Assembly: GCA_045636385.1 (NCBI GenBank)
Contig: JAZTXK010000077.1
Location: 1 to 60,585 of the forward strand
Source of the DNA: CAG-390 sp045636385
GTDB taxonomy: Bacteria; Bacillota; Clostridia; Oscillospirales; CAG-272
Length of the DNA: 60,585 nucleotides
Direction: 5' to 3'
Below are positions 51,596 to 60,585 of the stretch, piece after piece (the first letter of the stretch is position 1; the number at the start of each line of letters is the position of its first letter). The notes under the pieces were generated by a model, which did not search any database, was not told the DNA's origin, and was given only the letters and a program-made list of their open reading frames with translations. The position numbers were made by a program, and so were the translations under genes.

Positions 51596-52789
51596 ATGAA
51601 GTCGCTCAGACATTTATACAAAATCGGAAACGGTCCTTCGAGCTCCCACACTATGGGCCCTGAATATGCCTCGCATTATTTCCTTGGAGTAGCTCCCGAT
51701 GCCGATAAATATAAGGTTATTTTATACGGTTCTTTGGCTCTTACGGGAAAAGGACACCTTACTGACGTGTCGGTCAAGGAAGTGTTCGGCGACCGTGACG
51801 TTGAAATAGTTTTCGATACGGAAGAAAAGGATCTTCCGCACGAAAATACTATGGATTTTATCGCGTATAAGAACGGCGAGATCATCGCGCGCAGACGCGT
51901 TATGTCGATCGGAGGCGGAGATATCCGAGTCGAGGGAGAGCGGAGCATCGAGCCTCCCGAAATTTACAGCGAAAAGTGTTTCAAGGAAATAGAAGATTAT
52001 TGCCTTGCGCGCAATATCCGTCTTTGCGACTACGTTTACGAACGCGAAGACGATCATATAAAGGACTACCTCGCCGAAGTCTGGCAGGTTATGAGAGCTG
52101 AAATTCAAGCGGGACTTACCACAAGCGGAATTCTTCCTGGTGGACTTAACGTCGAGCGTGTCGCGCAGCTCCTTTACGGCAGACGTCATATCGACGAAAG
52201 CCCCGAGACAAGACAGAATCGTATTGTGTGTGCCTACGCTTTTGCCGCTGCCGAACAGAATGCATCCTGTGGCAGAATCGTTACAGCTCCCACTTGCGGA
52301 GCTTGTGCGGTGCTTCCCGCGGTTCTCAAATATATGCAGGATACTAAGGGCTTTACCGACGATAAGATAATCGACGCTCTTGCAGTTGGCGGACTTATCG
52401 GTAATATTGTAAAGCAGAATGCATCGATCTCGGGTGCGGAATGCGGTTGTCAGGCAGAGGTCGGAACGGCTTGCTCGATGGCTGCGGCAGCACTTTGTGA
52501 GCTCTTTGAAATGGGAATTGATCAGATCGAATACGCGGCTGAAATGTCAATGGAGCATATGCTCGGACTTACCTGTGACCCCATTTGCGGTCTTGTTCAG
52601 ATTCCTTGCATCGAGAGAAACGCTGTTGCCGCGATGAGAGCGCTCAACGCACTTTCTCTTGCGAACTTCCTCACCGGTACAAGAAAGATCTCTTTTGATA
52701 TGGTCGTCAAGACGATGTACGAAACAGGAAAGGATCTCCACGCAAGCTACCGCGAAACTTCCGAGGGTGGTCTTGCAAAGCATTATTGA
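51596..52789 (+). CDS. sdaA: L-serine ammonia-lyase, iron-sulfur-dependent, single chain
   Basis: 397 residues. The N-terminal beta domain begins with KSLRHLYKIGNGPSSSHTMGP, and the catalytic alpha domain has the Fe-S and active-site cysteines in APTCGACAVLP, GCQAEVGTACSMAA and CDPICGLVQIPC. Turns serine into pyruvate and ammonia with an oxygen-sensitive [4Fe-4S] cluster. The single-chain form fuses the two subunits. It overlaps nothing: its ATG lies one base after the sufB-like stop. AAAGGA is 13 bases upstream, and a TTG 9 bases earlier is the alternative start. Confidence 0.94.
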   Translation: MKSLRHLYKIGNGPSSSHTMGPEYASHYFLGVAPDADKYKVILYGSLALTGKGHLTDVSVKEVFGDRDVEIVFDTEEKDLPHENTMDFIAYKNGEIIARRRVMSIGGGDIRVEGERSIEPPEIYSEKCFKEIEDYCLARNIRLCDYVYEREDDHIKDYLAEVWQVMRAEIQAGLTTSGILPGGLNVERVAQLLYGRRHIDESPETRQNRIVCAYAFAAAEQNASCGRIVTAPTCGACAVLPAVLKYMQDTKGFTDDKIIDALAVGGLIGNIVKQNASISGAECGCQAEVGTACSMAAAALCELFEMGIDQIEYAAEMSMEHMLGLTCDPICGLVQIPCIERNAVAAMRALNALSLANFLTGTRKISFDMVVKTMYETGKDLHASYRETSEGGLAKHY

Positions 52790-52800
52790 TAAATAAATAT

Positions 52801-52831
52801 TACGCCCTTCGTTTGAAAAACGAGGGGCGTA
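52801..52831 (+). terminator. Terminator after sdaA
   Basis: TACGCCCTTCGTTT and AAACGAGGGGCGTA pair over 14 positions (one G-U) around GAA. Short T content after it; the cyclase-family gene begins 16 bases later, so some read-through is likely. Confidence 0.8.
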
Positions 52832-52846
52832 TTGATAGGAGCAGAT

Positions 52847-53440
52847 GTGAAAATTTATGATATCTCGCAAGAATTATTTTCCTGCGTAGTCTGGCCCGGT
52901 GATCCCGCGCCGATAAAAGAGACTTTATACTCTATGGACAAAGGCGATATTATTAATCTGACTGCGTTTTCAATGTGCGCACATAACGGAACACACGTCG
53001 ACGCGCCCTCACATTTCATTAATCACGCCAAAAACATAGATCAGATCGATTTGTCGAGATTTATAGGCGAAGCGTTCGTAGCCGACTTTGAAGGCATCGT
53101 TTCAGCGGACGACGCGCACAAGATTATTGAAAAGGCGAAATCAATATCACCCGAATGCGCAAGGAAAATTCTCCTTAAAGGAAAAACTACCGTTTCACTC
53201 GAAGCTGCAGAGGTCTTTGCGGAAACGGAAATTGAACTAATAGGCAACGAATCACAAACAGTAGGTCCGGAAGAAGCACCGATGGCAGTACACAAAGTTC
53301 TCCTCGGAGCCGAAGTCGTCCTTCTCGAGGGTATAAGACTCGCTCACGTTCCCGAGGGAGTCTATCTATTAAACGCCGCGCCGATCAACCTCGCCGGCGC
53401 GGAAGGGGCACCGTGCAGGGCAGTTTTAATAGAAATCTAA
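52847..53440 (+). CDS. Cyclase-family (kynurenine formamidase-like) metal hydrolase
   Basis: 197 residues. Contains the family motif HNGTHVDAPSHF, which binds a divalent metal, and the matching DISQ-WPGDP start. Members hydrolyse N-formylkynurenine, isatin or other amides; the substrate here is unknown. The GTG start has AGGAG 5 bases before it, and a TTG 15 bases further up lies in the terminator. Probably read from the sdaA operon through a leaky hairpin. The gene after it is only a fragment. Confidence 0.85.
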   Translation: MKIYDISQELFSCVVWPGDPAPIKETLYSMDKGDIINLTAFSMCAHNGTHVDAPSHFINHAKNIDQIDLSRFIGEAFVADFEGIVSADDAHKIIEKAKSISPECARKILLKGKTTVSLEAAEVFAETEIELIGNESQTVGPEEAPMAVHKVLLGAEVVLLEGIRLAHVPEGVYLLNAAPINLAGAEGAPCRAVLIEI

Positions 53441-53474
53441 TTGAAATAAAAATAATATGGCTGCGCAAACTCTT

Positions 53475-53501
53475 GTATTATTTCGCAAAGCGAAATAATA
53501 C
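53475..53501. repeat. Perfect 12-bp inverted repeat next to the integrase scar
   Basis: GTATTATTTCGC and GCGAAATAATAC flank AAA. It stands 10 bases before the remnant of an integrase gene. It may be a terminator for the cyclase-family gene, since G runs follow rather than T, or part of an old recombination site. Confidence 0.6.
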
Positions 53502-53511
53502 GGGGGTCTGA

Positions 53512-53691
53512 ATCCATTATGGCCTACGCCACTCCTGCGCCTCGTTGCTCCTCACCCAAGGCGTGCCTATGAAACAGATTCTGGAATGGCTCGGGCACAG
53601 TGATATGAGTACCACCGCCAACAGCTATAGCTACCTTGATGCCGTAAGCAAAAGCGAAACAGGCGTCGCGATGAGTAAGGCGTTGGGGTGA
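53512..53691 (+). pseudogene. Tyrosine-recombinase (integrase) C-terminal remnant
   Basis: In frame, this encodes ...GLRHSCASLLLTQGVPMK, then QILEWLGHSDMSTT and a stop after SKALG. LRHS-ASLL, WLGHSDMSTT and YSYLDA are the C-terminal catalytic boxes of phage and transposon integrases (the box II Arg/His, the late His, and the Tyr in NSYSYLD). Only about 60 codons remain; a stop codon lies just before them and no start or core-binding domain is upstream. It is a gene scar, not an active enzyme. The stretch from 53441 to 53741 has no other gene. Confidence 0.85.
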
Positions 53692-53703
53692 AAAACAAAA
53701 CAG

Positions 53704-53733
53704 CAAAGCCCGAAGCATATGCTTCGGGCTTTG
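53704..53733. terminator. Bidirectional terminator: 30-bp perfect palindrome
   Basis: CAAAGCCCGAAGCATATGCTTCGGGCTTTG is not written out: the arms CAAAGCCCGAAGCA and TGCTTCGGGCTTTG are perfect mates over 14 bp. It lies 8 bases beyond the stop codon of the helicase gene on the minus strand and 12 bases beyond the integrase remnant. Confidence 0.85.
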
Positions 53734-53741
53734 TGGAGCTA

Positions 53742-56219
53742 TTATTTGATTTTGCGTTTGTACTTACAACCGGTACTACTATAATTTGAGCACCCGAAAA
53801 ATTCACCATACGGGCCCGATTTTTTCAATAGTTTTCCGCCACATAATGGACATTCCCATTGTTCTCGTTTAAGCTCATCGCCGTAGCGTTCTTTGAGTTC
53901 CATAGCAAATTCGGATTCTTGATTGCTAACAGTAATGAGAAATGCTTTTTTCTTTGCTCTTGTCAAGGCAACATAGAAAAGGCGGCGTTCCTCTGCATAT
54001 GGGTATTGATCGCAATTGTCAAGTAATAGGTTTAGGATTGTAGCATCTTGTATTTTGCTTGGGAAACCCATTCTTGATTTTTTGTTATTGATAATGAAAA
54101 TATAATCTGCCTGTAATCCTTTGGACTTATGTGCAGTAATGAAATTCATTTTCAAATCTGCTCGCTTGCGATATGTTACTTCCACGAATCCGCTAACATT
54201 GTTGTACTGACATTCAAATAATCCGCTATCGCTCAACAATTTTGCATCAAAAGAGTATCTTCCAATGAAGAATACAGTACTATCTCTTGGCAAATCTTCA
54301 AGTTTTTTAGCCATAAACTCAATAGAGTATTTATCAGTATATCCGCTAATTTCACCTAAAGCAAACCCGCCGGTATCTTTTTTTCCTTTGATAGATTTTG
54401 TGATTTGAACAGGGTTTTTCATTATGAAATCCCCGCTAATTTCTATGAGTTTTTGAGTAAAGCGGTAGGTTGTTTCAATTTTACTGATTTCGGTAGAACC
54501 CCAGTATTGTTCAAAATTCAAAATGTATCCAACGTCACTACCTGCAAAACGATAAATGCTTTGCCAATCATCGCCCACGCAAAATAAGTCATAATTGTTG
54601 GATTTTCTCATGCTGTTTAACAACGAGAAACGAGCTTTGGAAATATCTTGATACTCGTCAACAATAACATATTTGTAAGGGCTTATATATTTCCTTTGCT
54701 CGATGTATTGAGTTGCCATATTGATCATATCATTAAAATCAATTTCATTGTGTTGATTCAAGTAAGCGCAATATGAATTAAATATGGGTTCTAGAAGCGA
54801 CAAAAGAGTATTATTGTTTTGAGCATTACTATTTTCAATGTTTAGTTGCCGTACAGTAGCGATTGTGTATCCATTACTTTTTATAAGATTAATTACAGTT
54901 TCGAATAACTCGATAATACCATCAAGGACAGAATCGCCATCAGTAGACACTTGTTCCCATAATTCTTTTGTTGTTTTGGGGGTTAGCCTCACATTTTTCG
55001 AGATGAGTTTTTTCTTTAAATTTTCAAGCAAAACACCATCGAATTTTTCATAAGCGAAACTTTCAATTAAGATAGTGTCATTAGCGCTATGCGTTTCTCG
55101 CTTCCACTTCATTGATGCTTGATATGCTTGGGTGGCTGTCATTCCGTTAGCACCTTTGAAATAGGAAGGGACTTCACCATATTTATTCACGCCAAAATAT
55201 TCGATATAAATATCATATTCAGGTAAATAAAAATCCGGATTATATTGTCCATATTCACTTGTGCGTGTATCTACTTTGTACGGGTGTTCATAGATGTATT
55301 GTATTCCACTTTGTGTCAAAAAGTTTGCTATGTCCAACTCACCATAACTTTTTACTGTTTCGTTATTTATGGTTGTTGGTGGATTTAATCGCAGATATTC
55401 TTCATATTCTTTTTGCGTTTTGAACTCAAATTCCGATTTCGAAACAACGCGATTATATAATAAATATGAACTTAATAGATTCAGATATGAATCTGATTGC
55501 ATATTCAGCAATAACTGTTCTTTTACAAACTTGCGTAAATTTAATTGCGTGATTTTAGGGACAACACCGTTTACTTTTGTTATAATATTTAAACCGAGCT
55601 TGTGAAATGTAGATGCATCAATATTGCAACCTGTTTCTTGTTTGATTCGTTGGCTCATCTCGTTTGCAGATGCATTGGTAAAAGATAAAACCAAAATATC
55701 TTCCGGTTTATATTTTTTCGATTTTAGCAGAAATTTAATTTTGCCAACTACGGTAGTTGTTTTGCCCGTTCCTGCTCCGGCGATTACAAGATGGTTGTGA
55801 GCATCTTTAACAATACAAGTCATTTGCTGTTTGTCTAATCTTCTGCCTTCGACATCTCCAATCAATGCATAAGCGTTTTTGATTTTATCATCAGCAACTC
55901 TATTATTATGAATGCTTATTTGTTGTTTAAGAGAGTTGGCGCTACGATGTAGTTCAGCTTGTTTTTCCAACAGCGTTTTATAGTGTGTTGCTTTTTTTAG
56001 TTTATGAATATTTGTTATACTGACACTTGCGATTAGAGAAGCATTGCGATTACGCCATTCAAATTCTTTACTTGGATCAACAAAAGACTGAGAGTCTAAG
56101 AATAATGTTTTAATTTCTTGAAGGGCGGTATCGGCTTGTGTAATAAGGTTGTCGCAAGCATCGTTTCTGACCTTTACTTTTTCTTTATGTTTGGCGACTA
56201 TTTTTTGAATAAATCCCAT
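53742..56219 (-). CDS. Helicase IV-like UvrD-family helicase with inserted PD-(D/E)XK nuclease and zinc ribbon
   Basis: 825 residues. Walker A AGAGTGKTT (147-155), the pre-sensor segment VLSFTNASANEM, Walker B DEYQD (521-525), GDDWQSIYRFAGS and the late ALTRAKK show an SF1A UvrD-like helicase. The stretch SPYKYVIVDEYQDIS to TTYRF is closest to E. coli helicase IV (HelD). Residues 288-375 are an insert with E294, NPDFYLP (D329), IYIEYFG (E340) and KWKRETH (K372), the pattern of a restriction-type nuclease. A topoisomerase-I zinc ribbon closes it (C790, C793, C810, C818). The gene is AT-rich against its surroundings, and lies between an integrase remnant and tRNA-Ser, so it was probably acquired. 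RBS: GGAG, 8 bases before ATG. Confidence 0.85.
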   Translation of the reverse strand: MGFIQKIVAKHKEKVKVRNDACDNLITQADTALQEIKTLFLDSQSFVDPSKEFEWRNRNASLIASVSITNIHKLKKATHYKTLLEKQAELHRSANSLKQQISIHNNRVADDKIKNAYALIGDVEGRRLDKQQMTCIVKDAHNHLVIAGAGTGKTTTVVGKIKFLLKSKKYKPEDILVLSFTNASANEMSQRIKQETGCNIDASTFHKLGLNIITKVNGVVPKITQLNLRKFVKEQLLLNMQSDSYLNLLSSYLLYNRVVSKSEFEFKTQKEYEEYLRLNPPTTINNETVKSYGELDIANFLTQSGIQYIYEHPYKVDTRTSEYGQYNPDFYLPEYDIYIEYFGVNKYGEVPSYFKGANGMTATQAYQASMKWKRETHSANDTILIESFAYEKFDGVLLENLKKKLISKNVRLTPKTTKELWEQVSTDGDSVLDGIIELFETVINLIKSNGYTIATVRQLNIENSNAQNNNTLLSLLEPIFNSYCAYLNQHNEIDFNDMINMATQYIEQRKYISPYKYVIVDEYQDISKARFSLLNSMRKSNNYDLFCVGDDWQSIYRFAGSDVGYILNFEQYWGSTEISKIETTYRFTQKLIEISGDFIMKNPVQITKSIKGKKDTGGFALGEISGYTDKYSIEFMAKKLEDLPRDSTVFFIGRYSFDAKLLSDSGLFECQYNNVSGFVEVTYRKRADLKMNFITAHKSKGLQADYIFIINNKKSRMGFPSKIQDATILNLLLDNCDQYPYAEERRLFYVALTRAKKKAFLITVSNQESEFAMELKERYGDELKREQWECPLCGGKLLKKSGPYGEFFGCSNYSSTGCKYKRKIK

Positions 56220-56297
56220 GATAATAACTCCATATTTAAGAAAAACTTTTGCATTAAAGGATCCGATAAATATTTGATTCTTGTTATGTTATATTAA

Positions 56298-56327
56298 AAG
56301 CCGCAGAACACCAAAGTCCTGCGGCTT
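56298..56327 (-). terminator. Terminator of tRNA-Ser
   Basis: On the minus strand AAGCCGCAGGAC pairs with GTTCTGCGGCTT (one G-U), then TTAATAT. The same hairpin in the other direction would have an A-C mismatch, so the minus strand is the transcribed one. Confidence 0.85.
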
Positions 56328-56351
56328 CTTTTCGCGGTTTAAAACCGCATT

Positions 56352-56440
56352 TGGCGGAGCGGGTGGGATTCGAACCCACGTGCGGTTGCCCGCAAACTGA
56401 TTTCGAGTCAGCCCCGTTATGACCTCTTCGATACCGCTCC
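56352..56440 (-). tRNA. tRNA-Ser (anticodon CGA), CCA encoded
   Basis: The minus strand folds as a class II tRNA. Acceptor stem GGAGCGG pairs with CCGCTCC, the discriminator is G (a serine identity element), and CCA is encoded. The anticodon loop CTCGAAA carries CGA, which reads UCG. The long variable arm (GCGGGCAACCGC) is typical of serine tRNAs, and GGTTCGAATCC forms the T-arm. It has its own promoter and terminator. Confidence 0.96.
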
Positions 56441-56478
56441 GTATTGAGTTCAGTTGATCTTTTCAATCAACGTGCAAT

Positions 56479-56507
56479 ATTATATCACATTTCAGATAAA
56501 AATTCAA
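56479..56507 (-). promoter_or_regulatory. Promoter of tRNA-Ser
   Basis: Minus strand: TTGAAT, 17 bases, TATAAT with TG-extended -10 (TGATATAAT). It ends about 40 bases before the tRNA. Confidence 0.85.
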
Positions 56508-56617
56508 GGGGTTTTACAAAAAAACTTCGAAAATATAAAAAGAAAATTGAAATTGTATTTTGCTTAAATTTTTATTGCAGTTTTTTGGCATTTTATTGCA
56601 CTATTTTACAAAACCTA

Positions 56618-56646
56618 TTGAATATTATTTGGTTTGATGATATAAT
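56618..56646 (+). promoter_or_regulatory. Promoter of the yitT-like gene
   Basis: TTGAAT at 56618-56623, 17 bases, TATAAT at 56641-56646 with TG-extended -10. It is 36 bases before the ATG. It is almost a copy of the tRNA-Ser promoter on the other strand. Confidence 0.85.
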
Positions 56647-56681
56647 ATACGCGAATTTTATCAATATGAAGGTAAATTGTT

Positions 56682-57566
56682 ATGGCTATAAAAAATCGAC
56701 TGACTTTTAAAACGTGGCTCTTTATGAACCTTGGTATCCTATTGATGGTAGTGGGTATATATTTCTTCAAAGCGCCAAACAGATTCGCGACCGGCGGCGT
56801 CAGCGGTATCGCGATAATTCTTGCCAACGTATTTCCTTTCCTTACTCAATCGGTCTATATGATGATAATCAACGTCCTCTTGCTTATCGTCGGTATGATC
56901 GTTCTTGGCAAGGAATGCGGAATCCTTACCATATATTGTTCGCTGATGCTCTCGATCGAAAACTGGCTTTTCGAGACTCTCATCCCGCTTTCCGCGCCCC
57001 TCACATCCTATCCGCTTCTCGAGCTCGTCTACGCGGTTCTACTTACGGGTGTAGGTTCTGCCATTATATTTAAATGTAAGGCTTCTTCCGGTGGAACCGA
57101 TATTGTTGCACTCGTACTGAAAAAGTATACTTCAATGAACGTCGGAACAGCACTTCTTTGCACGGACTTTCTGATAGCCGCGATGACCTTCATCAAATTT
57201 GGTGAAGGTGGGGTATCCATTGACCCTCAAACGGGACTTTTCTCGCTCCTCGGTCTTTTTGCAAAAGTCTTTGTTGTTGACGATATCATCGACTCTATCA
57301 ACCTCTGCAAGTCGTTTACAATAATCACCACCAAGCCGGTCGCTATAAATAACTTTATTCTACATGACATCAAGCACAGCGCGACTGTTATTTCAGCGTA
57401 TGGCGCGTATACTCAGGAAGGAAAGACTGTAATAATGACAGTCTGCCGACGTTCCGAAGCAATACGTCTGCGCAAAAAAGTCTATGAGATTGATCCCGGC
57501 GCCTTTATGATCATTACTAAAACAAGCGAGATCATGGGTAAAGGCTTCAGAGATAATACGAATTAA
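56682..57566 (+). CDS. YitT/DUF2179 family membrane protein
   Basis: 294 residues. Five membrane helices (about 10-30, 48-72, 78-100, 108-130, 150-172) with FKAPNRFATGGVSGIA and KASSGGTDIVAL, then a cytoplasmic DUF2179 domain (about 205-290, with KPVAINNFILHDI and DPGAFMIITKTSE). It is a widespread Firmicutes family of unknown function. Several copies per genome are usual. RBS GAAGG at about 10 bases. The SGNH hydrolase gene follows after 21 bases and is likely in the same transcript. Confidence 0.92.
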   Translation: MAIKNRLTFKTWLFMNLGILLMVVGIYFFKAPNRFATGGVSGIAIILANVFPFLTQSVYMMIINVLLLIVGMIVLGKECGILTIYCSLMLSIENWLFETLIPLSAPLTSYPLLELVYAVLLTGVGSAIIFKCKASSGGTDIVALVLKKYTSMNVGTALLCTDFLIAAMTFIKFGEGGVSIDPQTGLFSLLGLFAKVFVVDDIIDSINLCKSFTIITTKPVAINNFILHDIKHSATVISAYGAYTQEGKTVIMTVCRRSEAIRLRKKVYEIDPGAFMIITKTSEIMGKGFRDNTN

Positions 57567-57587
57567 AATCAGAAAGGAAAATAAATT

Positions 57588-58739
57588 ATGGCTAACACCA
57601 AATGGGTCTGCGGTTGGGGTACAGCAATCGATACCACCACACAGACAATTACAGATTATATCGAAGATATCACGTTCAGATACGTGATCTACCCGACGAT
57701 GCCCGCGAGTGCGGTCAGATTGCATTTCTCAAATCTTTACGGAACCGAGCAGGTTACCGTCGATAAGGTTTTTGTTGCAAAACGTTCCGTGAATAAGGAA
57801 GCAAAGACCGGGACTACCGTAGAAGTTCTTTTTGACGGCAAATCCGGATTTACTCTTGAACCCGGTGCAGAATGTGTAAGCGATCCCGCAGATTTTGAAC
57901 TTGCGCCCGCAGAAGAATATTTTGTAAGCTTCTATATTAAAGAAAAAACTCAACTCCGAAGCGGACATTGGAACAGCGGTCACTACATTACAAAATATTA
58001 TTCGCAGGGCGATTATGCAGGCGAGGATGATATTCCGTGGCTTACCGTCGGCGACGGCGGACCCTATGTCCTTATTCATTCCATTGATTACCTCACTCGC
58101 GAAGATTGCAGTTCAATCGTTGCGTTTGGCGACTCTATCACCGCTCAGCCTTGGCCCGATTGCTTTGCTCGCCGTCTTACTGAACTCGGTATAGACAACA
58201 AAGCGATCGTTCGCCGCGGTATAGGTGGCAACCGTGTTCTTCGTGAATATAAGGCTCGAATCAAGAAGCATTGGGGTGAGGCGGGAATTAAGCGATTTGA
58301 GCATACACTTGATACTGCTGTCGGTGCGGAAGCAGTCATTGTTCTTCACGGAATCAATGATATCATTCATCCCGGTGTGAATAATCCCATCTGCCCTATG
58401 AGCGAGCTTCCGACTCCCGAAGAACTTATCGAAGGTTACAGAACCTATATAGCTATTGCGCATAAGCTTGGATTGAAAATATATTTCGCGACTCTCCTTC
58501 CTTGTCCTCGTTGCCTCAATGACGGCGGTTACAGAGAAGAGATCCGCCTTGCGGCAAATGAATGGATCAGAACTACCGATGAACACGACGGTATCGTCGA
58601 CTTCGAAGCGGCCGTTCGCCGTGAGGATGATCCCCAGCAGATTATCCCCGAATACGATAGCGGAGATCATCTCCACCCCTCACTTGCGGGTGCAAAACAG
58701 ATGGCTTGGTCTGTTCCTGAGGAATACTTTAAAAATTGA
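57588..58739 (+). CDS. SGNH/GDSL hydrolase without signal peptide
   Basis: 383 residues. An N-terminal beta-rich domain (about 1-165) precedes an SGNH domain with catalytic S183 in GDSIT, an oxyanion Gly in RGIGGNR, the Asn in HGINDI and the D-x2-H dyad in DHLHPS near residue 364. Esterases of this kind deacylate sugars or act on lipids. It lacks a signal peptide or membrane helix, so it acts in the cytoplasm, which suits the release of acyl groups from imported glycans. RBS AGAAAGGA. Confidence 0.88.
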   Translation: MANTKWVCGWGTAIDTTTQTITDYIEDITFRYVIYPTMPASAVRLHFSNLYGTEQVTVDKVFVAKRSVNKEAKTGTTVEVLFDGKSGFTLEPGAECVSDPADFELAPAEEYFVSFYIKEKTQLRSGHWNSGHYITKYYSQGDYAGEDDIPWLTVGDGGPYVLIHSIDYLTREDCSSIVAFGDSITAQPWPDCFARRLTELGIDNKAIVRRGIGGNRVLREYKARIKKHWGEAGIKRFEHTLDTAVGAEAVIVLHGINDIIHPGVNNPICPMSELPTPEELIEGYRTYIAIAHKLGLKIYFATLLPCPRCLNDGGYREEIRLAANEWIRTTDEHDGIVDFEAAVRREDDPQQIIPEYDSGDHLHPSLAGAKQMAWSVPEEYFKN

Positions 58740-58889
58740 ACATAAGCTTGCAACCGCCTTTTCTCTGATGAATGGGCGGTTGTCTTGCGCATGTTGTGCA
58801 AATTGCACTTTGGTAGATAACGAACGCAGGTTTTGCGTTGTTTATGTTTAACAAAGTGAAAAAAATCGCAAAAAACTTCAAAAAAGGTA

Positions 58890-58918
58890 TTGACAAAAGG
58901 GACTGAAAGTGGTATAAT
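58890..58918 (+). promoter_or_regulatory. Ribosomal RNA operon promoter
   Basis: TTGACA at 58890-58895, 17 bases, TATAAT at 58913-58918: a perfect consensus. It drives the 16S gene through a leader of about 280 nt. Confidence 0.92.
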
Positions 58919-58924
58919 ATACAA

Positions 58925-59199
58925 GCTGTCGCGCAGAGCTGAAGAGCGAAGCGGCGGCGAGGTCATTGAAAATTGAACAACAGACTAAGAAGTACAAGCT
59001 TGACTCTGAGTAAAATCGGAGTTGTTAAATAAGGTTTGTGCGAGGAAGTCGGTCAAAGATTTTGAGAAAACACGAACTCAAAGGTAAATCCAAGCAGTGA
59101 AAACTGCAAGGAAAAAATGAGCTAGTATTTGTACTAGTGCTAAGAGCAAAAGCTCTGAATTATGATTTGAACGGTTCTTAGGAATCGTTTATATACAAT
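58925..59199 (+). other. rRNA leader with antitermination-like and processing sequences
   Basis: Non-coding leader of the rRNA operon. ATTGAAAATTGAACAAC (about 58965-58982) is the conserved clostridial rRNA leader block that resembles boxA. A small hairpin CTAGTA-TTTG-TACTAG lies at about 59123-59138. The gap 58740-58889 before it holds no gene or motif that I can recognise. Confidence 0.65.

Positions 59200-60585
<1,386 letters not shown>

Noticed and set aside
53501..53520. GGTCTGAATCC near the integrase scar as a copy of the tRNA-Ser T-arm GGTTCGAATCC (att site)
   Set aside because: Only 9 of 11 bases agree, the orientation is wrong for integration at the tRNA 3' end, and nothing on either side matches.

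Overview
The window is one end of a metagenome-style contig from a low-to-mid GC Gram-positive anaerobe of the class Clostridia. The partial 16S gene at the right end has a clostridial look, and the gene content agrees: HemZ, SdaA single-chain serine dehydratase, CdaA/CdaR, YabP/YabQ sporulation proteins, CpsB-type PHP phosphatase, HAAS-domain protein and a minimal SUF system. I cannot place it below class level from memory. The presence of yabP and yabQ suggests a spore-forming ancestry.

The first 78 bases are not genomic. They are the two halves of an MGI/BGISEQ library adapter around a 10-base index, joined to metG, so the metG fragment starts at about base 79. The right end stops inside 16S rRNA, where short-read assemblies usually break.

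Layout from left to right. 1-9.5 kb holds translation and tRNA-modification housekeeping (metG, tatD, an EF-G2-like GTPase, truB, trmB, ychF) and a HAAS/DUF4097-type envelope pair. 9.7-13.4 kb is a response regulator, sensor kinase and HtrA protease operon. 13.4-16.2 kb holds, on the minus strand, an orphan MutS-type ATPase and a tyrosine recombinase. 16.3-21 kb holds a small membrane protein, a HAD phosphatase, pheS and pheT. 21.2-27.5 kb is a surface-polysaccharide control block: chain-length protein, BY-kinase, PHP phosphatase, a sortase-type surface protein, an LCP protein and a membrane nucleotide-sugar dehydratase, with no glycosyltransferase. 27.7-39.2 kb is a long plus-strand run: cdaA, cdaR, a COG2509 flavoprotein, an RseC-like protein, recJ, rel, dtd, hemZ and a uridine-kinase-like gene. 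39.3-43.3 kb is the conserved flippase-mazG-rqcP-yabP-yabQ-divIC cluster also known from Bacillus subtilis. 43.3-45.5 kb holds a TSCPD protein and htpG on the minus strand. 45.6-53.4 kb holds ispE, a GNAT acetyltransferase, a split ThrE exporter, a methyltransferase, a SufC/SufB-like pair, sdaA and a cyclase-family hydrolase. 53.4-56.4 kb is a small accessory patch: an integrase scar, a helicase IV-like protein with an inserted nuclease domain, and tRNA-Ser(CGA). 56.6-60.6 kb holds a YitT membrane protein, an SGNH hydrolase, and the rRNA promoter, leader and 16S.

Most genes sit in short operons with 1-8 nt overlaps and strong AGGAGG-like ribosome binding sites. Ten promoters could be read by eye. 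Most have the form TTGAAN, 17 nt, TATAAT, often with a TG-extended -10. Four of them fall inside upstream-extended reading frames or decide which start codon is right.

The points most worth a second look are the adapter join, the Cys/His-rich insert in HtpG, the helicase-nuclease fusion beside the integrase scar, the minimal SUF pair next to an Fe-S serine dehydratase, the sortase-type protein inside the polysaccharide control operon, and the hairpin that can hide the yabP ribosome binding site.
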